64,000 nt of DNA from Bin5 sp965200685. Its GTDB lineage: Bacteria > Chloroflexota > Anaerolineae > Caldilineales > Caldilineaceae. The stretch is taken from assembly GCA_965200685.1 (NCBI GenBank), contig OZ241379.1, positions 3,472,001-3,536,000 of the forward strand, given 5' to 3'. The notes under the pieces are model-generated. The model saw only the letters and a program-made list of their open reading frames with translations, did not search any database and was not told where the DNA came from. Both the position numbers and the translations under genes were made by a program. Below, piece by piece: positions 8,491 through 16,290 of the stretch; within the stretch, counting starts at the first letter, position 1, and each line of letters begins with the position of its first letter.

Positions 8491-11088
8491 CTACGCATCA
8501 ACACTGAACTCGCGTTCCCACACCTTGCGTCCTTGGCCGGCGATGAACTGACCGGTTTGGATGTGCCGAATGTCATACTCTGGGCGGTCGACAGACACGA
8601 TACATTTCCTATTGAATCGCACGCCGTTGTCGAAGAAAGAAAAGTCGAGGTTGTCAAAGCCATGAGGCTTGCGGTCGTCGGGAAGGTCTTGCACGTCGTG
8701 AGGAGTGATGTGCAAGAAGAATTTCGCTTGTGTGTCTGTCAGGCTGCAAGGGTTCTTGACGTAGGTGATGTCGTTCTCCCTGAGATATATGTCAAAGTGT
8801 GCGCGCAGGATAGGATCATGTGCTACGATTGACTCATACTCTTGATTATATGCGTCAGTTTCCTGGGCAGAGAGCTCAAACATCTGCAACAGAATTTCGT
8901 CTTTCCAGAGTAGGTCTTGGCCGGAGATGAACTGACCGGTTACGATGCGCTCAATGTCATACTCTGGACGGTCGACAGACACGATACACTTTTCATTGAA
9001 TCGCACGCCGTTGTCGAAGAAGCGAAAGTCGAGGTTGTCAAAGCCATAAGGCTTGCGGTCGTCGGGAAGGTCTTGCACGTCGTGAGGAATGATGTGCAAG
9101 AAGAATTTCGTTTGTGTGTCTGATAGGCTGCCTTGTGAGTCTGTCAGGCTGCAAGGGTTCTTGACATAGATGATGTCGTTCTCCCTGAGATATATGTCAA
9201 AGTGGGCGCGCAGGACAGGCATCTCTCCTGATACAATTGCCTCATATTGATTTATGATTTTTGTAACATGATTCGAAACCCGTAGATCGCTGTCGGCAAA
9301 CTGTTCAGTGACCCACTGATGGTCGAAGGACTCAAAGGGCATCCAGAGTTCAGGCCCGAACTGCAGAGCGTAGTTTCTACGGGCAAGGGCCTGCTCTTCA
9401 CTGAAGACCGCAGGGTATATGCGAATGTTGACCCCTCGCTCCTCTAAGTATCCCGGGGGTGGCCGACGATCATGCGCCATGAAGCGTTCATGGTTGAGTT
9501 TCGTGACCGGATTGCGGGCGATGGTTGCGTCGGTCAAGCCGTGGATGTCGATGACTTTCAGGTACGGCAGGTAATAGGATTTGATGCCGGTGCTACCCAT
9601 GGCCATCACAGCATCGTCGGGGAGCCACCCGCGTGCCATCTTCTCGTAAGGCTTCCACTTTTGTATCCTTCTTCTGGCGAGCTCGCGGTGATTTACGAGA
9701 GGCCCGCCGACATTCTGTCGGGAAGTCTGCTGCCGCAGGTCATTGGAGAAGTCAACGAGCATGGGCATCCCTGGGGCAGCGAGTAGCCAGCCTGCGTCCT
9801 CCTCAGTAAGTTCAATATGGATAGTATCACTGTATCCGCGGATCTCGGCACCTTTGAATAGCAAGACACCCTGCATGGCACTTGAATAGAAGAGAACAGG
9901 GACGAACAGCAAGAGTGCCCACAGGTGCGGGGTTGCAATCACCCCCCCACGCACAAATAGTCGCATTCGCCCCAATCCACCCGCAATCACAGCCCCTAGC
10001 CGCACGATGCCCTCGGCCGCGGGGACTGCCAGCAGAGGCCAGTAGAAGTCCAACGGTCTATACTTGAACATGTCTCCCCCAATCCGCATCACATAGGCCA
10101 TATGGACAGCCACACACAAGAGCACCAGTCCATACGTCCCATCCCTATACGCCCGCCAACGAGTCCACAGAGCCAGACATGCTAGGGGCAAGAACAGGTA
10201 CAGGCCTGTCTCTAGGGCCGCGGCTACCAGGTAGCGGAACCCTAATTTGTGCCAAGGACGCACATACTTGGCGTAGTAGGTGTTGGGTAGCCACTCGTCG
10301 TAGTAGCTGTAGCGGAACAGGTAGTGTGCAGCGACGAGGAGGACAAAGGGTCCTACGAGGATGATCAGTTCGCGCCAGGGTAGCCGGCGGTTCGTGAGGA
10401 AGTGCTGGATTGCGAACCAAGCGAAATAGCATGCTGCCACCAGGGGTCCTTCAGGACGGGTATAGGCGGCGGCTGTCAGGGACAAGGCCGTGGTCAGCAG
10501 TCCCCAACGGCTGTGTCGGTAGAGCGCGAGGGAGACCACTCCGAGGACGATGAAGAAGGTGAATTGGCGTGTTTCAAGGCCGCCGCCTGAAGTCCAGACG
10601 GCAAATGTCGCGCTGCTACACACAAGACCCAGGGCCATCCAAGCCACGAGCCCCCGCTCCTGTAGTTTTGGGGTGCGGACCACCCACCACAACATGGTGG
10701 CGATGGTGGCGGTCGTGCAAGCCACAGACAGCCAAGGTGCCACATACTCGGGCCGTAGGTCGAAGAGAGCCCAGAGGAATGCTAGTTCAAGGGTCCAGAG
10801 GAAATTAGAGTATCCTTCGACGTACTCGCCGGGATTGAAGACGAGGCCATGTCCTTCGAGGAGGTTACGGGCATAGCGGAAGCTGATGAAGGCATCATCG
10901 CATAGAAACCAAGCGACATGGGCAAGCCATGCCAGTAGTCCCCCCCATGGTGCGGCCACCAGCAGAAGTGCCAGTATTTGCCGCGCCCTGCCTGGCGCGC
11001 CTGGGGTCCCCCATGGCAGGGAGGACAGGAGATACGAACTCTTGTTCATCATCTTTGTCATAGAATCATACCGTTGCGTTGAACACAT
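8491..11088 (-). CDS. GT-C-like membrane glycosyltransferase, array copy 2
   Basis: An 865-aa paralogue with the same architecture as copy 1: GT-C-like membrane domain with CDDAFISFRYARNL, variable soluble middle, two C-terminal repeat units. The middle carries RQNVG and WKPYEKMARGWLPDD, shared with copy 4. The N-terminal domain (FDLRPEYV, WRAYRDG) and the end (VWEREFSVDA) match copy 1. Its first repeat unit has a seven-residue tandem duplication (SLTDSQGSLSDTQ) from a ~21-base duplication near 9114-9155. The ATG at 11088 follows the copy 3 stop by 16 bases; an internal ATG at 11061 (MTKMMNKS) corresponds to the copy 1 start. The gap to copy 1 is 47 bases. Confidence 0.8.
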   Translation of the reverse strand: MCSTQRYDSMTKMMNKSSYLLSSLPWGTPGAPGRARQILALLLVAAPWGGLLAWLAHVAWFLCDDAFISFRYARNLLEGHGLVFNPGEYVEGYSNFLWTLELAFLWALFDLRPEYVAPWLSVACTTATIATMLWWVVRTPKLQERGLVAWMALGLVCSSATFAVWTSGGGLETRQFTFFIVLGVVSLALYRHSRWGLLTTALSLTAAAYTRPEGPLVAACYFAWFAIQHFLTNRRLPWRELIILVGPFVLLVAAHYLFRYSYYDEWLPNTYYAKYVRPWHKLGFRYLVAAALETGLYLFLPLACLALWTRWRAYRDGTYGLVLLCVAVHMAYVMRIGGDMFKYRPLDFYWPLLAVPAAEGIVRLGAVIAGGLGRMRLFVRGGVIATPHLWALLLFVPVLFYSSAMQGVLLFKGAEIRGYSDTIHIELTEEDAGWLLAAPGMPMLVDFSNDLRQQTSRQNVGGPLVNHRELARRRIQKWKPYEKMARGWLPDDAVMAMGSTGIKSYYLPYLKVIDIHGLTDATIARNPVTKLNHERFMAHDRRPPPGYLEERGVNIRIYPAVFSEEQALARRNYALQFGPELWMPFESFDHQWVTEQFADSDLRVSNHVTKIINQYEAIVSGEMPVLRAHFDIYLRENDIIYVKNPCSLTDSQGSLSDTQTKFFLHIIPHDVQDLPDDRKPYGFDNLDFRFFDNGVRFNEKCIVSVDRPEYDIERIVTGQFISGQDLLWKDEILLQMFELSAQETDAYNQEYESIVAHDPILRAHFDIYLRENDITYVKNPCSLTDTQAKFFLHITPHDVQDLPDDRKPHGFDNLDFSFFDNGVRFNRKCIVSVDRPEYDIRHIQTGQFIAGQGRKVWEREFSVDA

Positions 11089-11104
11089 GGCTCATCCGTA
11101 GAGA

Positions 11105-13702
11105 TTAATCAACGCTGAACTCGCCTTTCCAGAGAGTGTCTTGGCCTGAGATGAACTGACCGGTTACGATGCGCTCAATTTCATACTCTGGGCGGTTGAC
11201 AGACACGATACACTTTCCATTGAATCGCACGCCGTGGTCGTAGAAAGGAAAGTCGAGGTTGTCAAAGCCATGAGGCTTGCGGTCGTCGGGAAGGTCTTGC
11301 ACGTCGTGAGGAGTGATGTGCAAGAAGAATTTCGCTTGTGTGTCTGTCAGGCTGCAAGGGTACTTGACGTAGGTGATGTTGTTCTTCCTGAGATATAGGT
11401 CAAAGTGTGCGCGCAGGACAGGATCATGTGCTATGATTGACTCATACTCTTGATTATATGCGTCAGTTTCCTGGGCAGAGAGCTCATACACCTGCAACGG
11501 AATTTCGACTTTCCAGGGTGCGTCTTGCTCGGGGAGGAACTGACCGGTTACAATGCGCTTGATTCCATACTCTGGTCGGTTGACAGACACGATACATTTT
11601 CCATCAAAGTGCAAGCTGTAGTGGGCGAAAGAAAAATATCGGGCGCCGTCGAAGAAGTGAAAGTTGAGGTTGTCAAAGCCATAAGGCTTGCGTTCGTCAG
11701 GAAGGTCTTGCACGTCGTGAGGAATGATGTGCAAGAAGAATTTCGCCTGTATGTCTGTCAGGCTGCAAGGGTTCTTGACATAGATGATGGCGTTCTCCCT
11801 GAGATATAGGTCAAAGTGGGCGCGCATGACAGGCATCTCTTCCGATACAATTGACTCATATTGATTTATGGTTGTTGTAACATGATTCGAAACCCGTAGA
11901 CCGCTGTCGGCAAACTGTTCAATGGCCCACTGATGGTCGAAGACACCAAAGGGCATCCACAGTTCAGGCCCGACCTTCAGGGCGTAGTGTCCCCTCTTAA
12001 GAGCCTTTTCTTCACTGAATTCCGCAGGATATATCTGAATGTTGACCCCTCGCTGTTCAAGGTATCCCGGGGGTGGCTGACGGTCATGCGCCATTGCACG
12101 CTCATGGTTGAGTCTCGTGACCGGATTGCGCGCGATGGTTGCGTCGGTCAAGCCGCGGAGATCGATGACTTTCAGGTCCGGCAGGTAATAGGACCGGATG
12201 CCGATGCTACCCGTGGCCATCACAGCATCATCGGGGAGCCACCCGTGTGCCATCTTCTGGTACGGCTTCCACCTTTGTATCTCGCTTCTGGCGTACTCGC
12301 GGTGCGTTGGGAGACGATTGCCGATAAAGTGTGCGACAGACTTCTGCCGTAGGTCATTGGAGAAGTCAACGAACATGGGCATCCCTGGGGCAGCGAGTAG
12401 CCAGCCTGCGTCCTCCTCAGTAAGTTCAATATGGAGACCCCTACTGTATCGGCGGATCTCATCACCTTTGAATAGCAAGACACCCTGCATGGCACTTGAA
12501 TAGAAGAGAACAGGGACGAACAGCAAGAGTGCCCACATGGGCGGGGTTGCAATCATCCCCCCACGCACAAATAGTCGCATTCGCCTCAATCCACCCACAA
12601 TCACAGCCCCTAGCCAAACGATGCCTTCGGCCGTGGGGACTGCGAGTAGAGGCCAGTAGAAGTCCAACGGTCTATACTCGAACAAGTCTCCCCCAATCCG
12701 CATCACATAGGCCATATGGACAACCACACACAAGAGCACCAGTCCATACGTCCCATCCCTATACGACCGCCAACGAGTCCACAGAGCCAGACATGCTAGG
12801 GGCAAGAACAGATACAGACCTGTCTCCAGGGCCGCGGCTACCAGGTAGCGGAACCCTGCTTCGTACCAAGGACGCACATACTTGGCGTAGTAGGTGTTGG
12901 GCAGCCACTCGCCGTAGTAGCTGTAGCGGAACAGGTAGTGTGCAGCGACGAGGAGGAGAAAAGGACCTACGAGGATGCCCAGTTCGCGCCAGGGCAGTCG
13001 GCGGTTCGTGAGGAAGTGCTGGATTGCGAACCAAGCGAAACAGCATGCTGCCACCAGGGGTCCTTCAGGACGGGTATAGGCGGCGGCTGTCAGGGACAAG
13101 GACGTGGTCAGCAGTCCCCACCGGGTGTGTCGGTAGAGCGCGAGGGAGACCACTCCGAGGAGGATGAAGAAGGTGAATTGGCGTGTTTCAAGGCCGCCTC
13201 CTGAAGTCCAGACGGCAAATGTCGCGCTACTACACACAAAGCCCAGGGCCATCCAAGCCACGAGCCCCCGCTCCTGTAGTCTTGGGGTGCGGACCACCCA
13301 CCACAACATGGTGGCGATGGTGGCGACCGTGCAAGCCACAGACAGCCAAGGGGCCACCTGCTCGGGAGGTAGGTCAAAGAGAGCCCAGAGGAGTGCTAGT
13401 TCGAGGGTCCAGAGGAAGTTGGAGTATCCTTCGACGTACTCGCCGGGATTGAAGACGAGGCCATGTCCTTCGAGGAGGTTACGGGCATAGCGGAAGCTGA
13501 TGAAGGCATCATCGCATAAAAACCAAGCGACATGGGCAAGCCATGCCAGTAGTCCCCCCCATGGTGCGGTCACCAGCAGAAATGCCAGTATTTGCCGCGC
13601 CCTGCCTGGCGCGCCTGCGGTCCCCCATGACAGGGAGGACAGGAGATAGGTACTCTTGTTCATCATCTTTGTCATAGACTCATACCGTTGCGTTGAACAC
13701 AT
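11105..13702 (-). CDS. GT-C-like membrane glycosyltransferase, array copy 3
   Basis: An 865-aa paralogue. The membrane domain (CDDAFISFRYARNL, FDLPPEQV, YRHTRW, WRSYRDG) is closest to copy 4. The variable middle (THREYAR, WKPYQKM) and first repeat unit (RPEYGIK, EIPLQVYEL, extended loop GARYFSFAHYS) are closest to copy 1. The end (LWKGEFSVD) is again closest to copy 4. The protein is therefore a mosaic. It starts 16 bases after the copy 4 stop, with only a weak Shine-Dalgarno-like GGATGAG, so expression probably relies on read-through from upstream. The predicted role is transfer of a lipid-linked sugar to an exported glycan or protein; the substrate is unknown. Confidence 0.8.
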   Translation of the reverse strand: MCSTQRYESMTKMMNKSTYLLSSLSWGTAGAPGRARQILAFLLVTAPWGGLLAWLAHVAWFLCDDAFISFRYARNLLEGHGLVFNPGEYVEGYSNFLWTLELALLWALFDLPPEQVAPWLSVACTVATIATMLWWVVRTPRLQERGLVAWMALGFVCSSATFAVWTSGGGLETRQFTFFILLGVVSLALYRHTRWGLLTTSLSLTAAAYTRPEGPLVAACCFAWFAIQHFLTNRRLPWRELGILVGPFLLLVAAHYLFRYSYYGEWLPNTYYAKYVRPWYEAGFRYLVAAALETGLYLFLPLACLALWTRWRSYRDGTYGLVLLCVVVHMAYVMRIGGDLFEYRPLDFYWPLLAVPTAEGIVWLGAVIVGGLRRMRLFVRGGMIATPPMWALLLFVPVLFYSSAMQGVLLFKGDEIRRYSRGLHIELTEEDAGWLLAAPGMPMFVDFSNDLRQKSVAHFIGNRLPTHREYARSEIQRWKPYQKMAHGWLPDDAVMATGSIGIRSYYLPDLKVIDLRGLTDATIARNPVTRLNHERAMAHDRQPPPGYLEQRGVNIQIYPAEFSEEKALKRGHYALKVGPELWMPFGVFDHQWAIEQFADSGLRVSNHVTTTINQYESIVSEEMPVMRAHFDLYLRENAIIYVKNPCSLTDIQAKFFLHIIPHDVQDLPDERKPYGFDNLNFHFFDGARYFSFAHYSLHFDGKCIVSVNRPEYGIKRIVTGQFLPEQDAPWKVEIPLQVYELSAQETDAYNQEYESIIAHDPVLRAHFDLYLRKNNITYVKYPCSLTDTQAKFFLHITPHDVQDLPDDRKPHGFDNLDFPFYDHGVRFNGKCIVSVNRPEYEIERIVTGQFISGQDTLWKGEFSVD

Positions 13703-13718
13703 GGCTCATCCGTAGAGA

Positions 13719-16265
13719 TTAATCAACGCTGAACTCGCCTTTCCAGAGAGTGTCTTGGCCTGAGATGAACTGACCGGTTACGATGCGCTCAATGTCATAC
13801 TCTGGACGGTTGACAGACACGATACACTTTCCATTGAATCGCACGCCGTTGTCGAAGAAGCGAAAGTCGAGGTTGTCAAAGCCATGAGGCTTGCGGTCGT
13901 CGGGAAGGTCTTGCACGTCGTGAGGAGTGATGTGCAAGAAGAATTTCGCTTGTGTGTCTGTCAGGCTGCAAGGGTTCTTGACGTAGGTGATGTCGTTCTC
14001 CCTGAGATATATGTCAAAGTGTGCGCGTAGGATAGGAGCATGTGCTACGATTGACTCATACTCTTGATTATATGCGTCAGTCTCATGGGCAGAGAGCTCA
14101 TACACCTGCAACAGAATTTCGTCTTTCCAGAATGTGTCGTAGCCGTAGATGAACTGACCGGTTTGGATGTGCCGAATGTCATACTCTGGGCGGGCGACAG
14201 ACACGATACACTTTCCATTGAATCGCACGCCGTTGTCGAAGAAGTGAAAGTCGAGGTTGTCAAAACCATGAGGCTTGCGGTCGTTGGGAAGGTCTTGCAC
14301 GTCGTGAGGAATGATGTGCAAGAAGAATTTCGCTTGTGTGTCTGTCAGGCTGCATGGGTACTTGATATAGGTGATGTCGTTCTCCCTGAGATATAGGTCA
14401 AAGTGGGCGCGCAGGACAGGCATCTCTCCCGATACAATTGACTCATATTGATTTATGGTTGTTGTAACATGATTCGAGACCCGTAGATCCCAGTCGGTAA
14501 ACCGTTCAATGGCCCACTGATGGTCGTAGACATCAAAGGGCATCCACAGTTCAGGCCCGAACTTCAGAGCGTAGTTTCCATGGGCAAGAGCCTGCTCTTC
14601 ACTGAAGACCGCAGAGTATATGTAAATGTTGACTCCTCGCTGCTCAAGGTATCCCAGGGGTGGCTGACGATCATGCGCCATGTAGCGTTCATGGTTGGGT
14701 TTCGTGACCGGATTGCGGGCGATGGTTGCGTCGGTCAAGCCCCAGGAGTCAATGACTTTCAGGTCCGGTAGGTAATAGGGTAGGATGCCGATGGCACCTA
14801 TGGACATCACAGCATCGTCGGGGAGCCACCCGCGTGCCATCTTCTCGTAAGGCTTCCACTTTTGTATCCATCTTCTGGAGAACTCGCGGTGATTTACGAG
14901 ACGCCTACCGACATTCTGTCGGAAAGTCTGCTGCCGCAGGTCGTTGTAGAGGTCAACGAGCATGGGCATCCCTGGGGCAGCGCGTAGCCAGCTCGCGTTC
15001 TCCTCCTCCTCAGTAAGTTCCATAGGGATAATCTCACTGTATCCGCGGATCGCGGCACTTGTGAATAGCAAGACACCCTGCATGGCACTTGAATAGAAGA
15101 GGACAGGGACGAACAGTAAGAGTGCCCACAGGGGCGGGGTTGCAATCACCCCCCCACGCACAAATAGTCGCATTCGCCCCAATCCACCCGCAATCACAGC
15201 CCCTAGCCGAACGATACCCTCGGCCGCGGGGACTGCCAGCAGAGGCCAGTAGAAGTCCAACGGTCTATACTCGAACGAGTCTCCCCCAATCCGCATCACA
15301 TAGGCCATATGGACAACCACACACAAGAGCACCAGTCCATATGTCCCATCCCTATACGACCGCCAACGAGTCCACAGAGCCAGACATGCGAGGGGCAAGA
15401 ACAGGTACAGGCCTGTCTCCAGGGTCGCGGCTACTAGGTAGCGGAACCCTGATTCGTACCAAGGACGCACATACTTGGCGTAGTAGGTGTTGGGCAGCCA
15501 CTCGCCGTAGTAGCTGTAGCGGAACAGGTAGTGTGCAGCGACGAGGAGGACAAAGGGTCCTACGAGGATGCCCAGTTCGCGCCAGGGCAGTCGGCGGTTC
15601 GTGAGGAAGTGCTGGATTGCGAACCAAGCGAAACAGCATGCTGCCACCAGAGGTCCTTCAGGACGGGTATAGGCGGCGGCTGTCAGGGACAAGGCCGTGG
15701 TCAGCAGTCCCCACCGGGTGTGTCGGTAGAGCGCGAGGGAGACCACTCCGAGGAGGATGAAGAAGGTGAACTGGCGCGTTTCAAGGCCGCCGCCTGAAGT
15801 CCAGACGGCAAAGGTCGCGCTGCTACACACAAGGCCCAGGGCCATCCAAGCCACGAGTCCCCGCTCCTGTAGTCTTGGGGTGTGGACCACCCACCACAAC
15901 ATGGTGGCGATGGTGCCGATCGTGCAAGCCACAGACAGCCAAGGTGCCACCTGCTCGGGAGGTAGGTCGAAGAGAGCCCAGAGGAGTGCTAGTTCGAGGG
16001 TCCAGAGGAAGTTGGAGTATCCTTCGACGTACTCGCCGGGATTGAAGACGAGACCATGTCCTTCGAGGAGGTTACGGGCATAGCGGAAGCTGATGAAGGC
16101 ATCCTCGCATAAAAACCAAGCGACATGGGAGAGCCATGCCAGTAGGGCCCCCCATGGTGCGGTCACCAGAAGAAATGCCAGTATTTGCCGCGCCCTGCCT
16201 TGCGCGCCTGCGGCCCTCCAGGGCAGGGAGGACAGAGTATCGATCAGGCGAATCTTAGCAAACAT
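13719..16265 (-). CDS. GT-C-like membrane glycosyltransferase, array copy 4 (first transcribed)
   Basis: An 848-aa paralogue and the first gene of the array after gyrA. The ATG at 16265 is preferred because AAGGGA lies five bases upstream; a TTG at 16283 would add six residues and leave only seven bases after the gyrA stop. The first ~20 residues (MFAKIRLIDTLSS) differ from the other copies, as if the array's upstream edge had replaced the usual leader. The loop-1 motif is CEDAFISFRYARNL. The N-terminal domain resembles copy 3 and the middle resembles copy 2. The two C-terminal units lack the extended loop of copies 1 and 3. It is probably transcribed with gyrA. Confidence 0.8.
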   Translation of the reverse strand: MFAKIRLIDTLSSLPWRAAGAQGRARQILAFLLVTAPWGALLAWLSHVAWFLCEDAFISFRYARNLLEGHGLVFNPGEYVEGYSNFLWTLELALLWALFDLPPEQVAPWLSVACTIGTIATMLWWVVHTPRLQERGLVAWMALGLVCSSATFAVWTSGGGLETRQFTFFILLGVVSLALYRHTRWGLLTTALSLTAAAYTRPEGPLVAACCFAWFAIQHFLTNRRLPWRELGILVGPFVLLVAAHYLFRYSYYGEWLPNTYYAKYVRPWYESGFRYLVAATLETGLYLFLPLACLALWTRWRSYRDGTYGLVLLCVVVHMAYVMRIGGDSFEYRPLDFYWPLLAVPAAEGIVRLGAVIAGGLGRMRLFVRGGVIATPPLWALLLFVPVLFYSSAMQGVLLFTSAAIRGYSEIIPMELTEEEENASWLRAAPGMPMLVDLYNDLRQQTFRQNVGRRLVNHREFSRRWIQKWKPYEKMARGWLPDDAVMSIGAIGILPYYLPDLKVIDSWGLTDATIARNPVTKPNHERYMAHDRQPPLGYLEQRGVNIYIYSAVFSEEQALAHGNYALKFGPELWMPFDVYDHQWAIERFTDWDLRVSNHVTTTINQYESIVSGEMPVLRAHFDLYLRENDITYIKYPCSLTDTQAKFFLHIIPHDVQDLPNDRKPHGFDNLDFHFFDNGVRFNGKCIVSVARPEYDIRHIQTGQFIYGYDTFWKDEILLQVYELSAHETDAYNQEYESIVAHAPILRAHFDIYLRENDITYVKNPCSLTDTQAKFFLHITPHDVQDLPDDRKPHGFDNLDFRFFDNGVRFNGKCIVSVNRPEYDIERIVTGQFISGQDTLWKGEFSVD

Positions 16266-16290
16266 GTCATCCCTTATAATCAACAGTGCC

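Larger units (their letters stand above)
5655..16265 (-). repeat. Tandem gene array: four ~2.6-kb units plus remnant
   Basis: Four head-to-tail genes repeat with a period of about 2.6 kb, followed by the 5655-5843 remnant. Intergenic spacers are 16, 16 and 47 bases and share CTCTACGGATG. Long stretches of the membrane-domain DNA are almost identical, while the central ~600 bases diverge. Inside each gene, an ~80-base segment around GTCGTCGGGAAGGTCTTGCA occurs twice (eight or so times in all), giving many targets for homologous exchange. Confidence 0.9.

Noticed and set aside
7261..15604. Plus-strand ORFs of similar sequence recurring in each array unit (for example at 7261, 12496 and 15089)
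   Set aside because: They recur only because the DNA of the minus-strand genes is repeated. They lack ribosome sites and have Arg/Ser/Pro-rich, protein-unlike composition.
5864..16265. CRISPR-like or insertion-sequence origin of the repeated blocks
   Set aside because: The repeats are protein-coding units of 2.6 kb with no regular short spacers, no transposase and no terminal inverted repeats.
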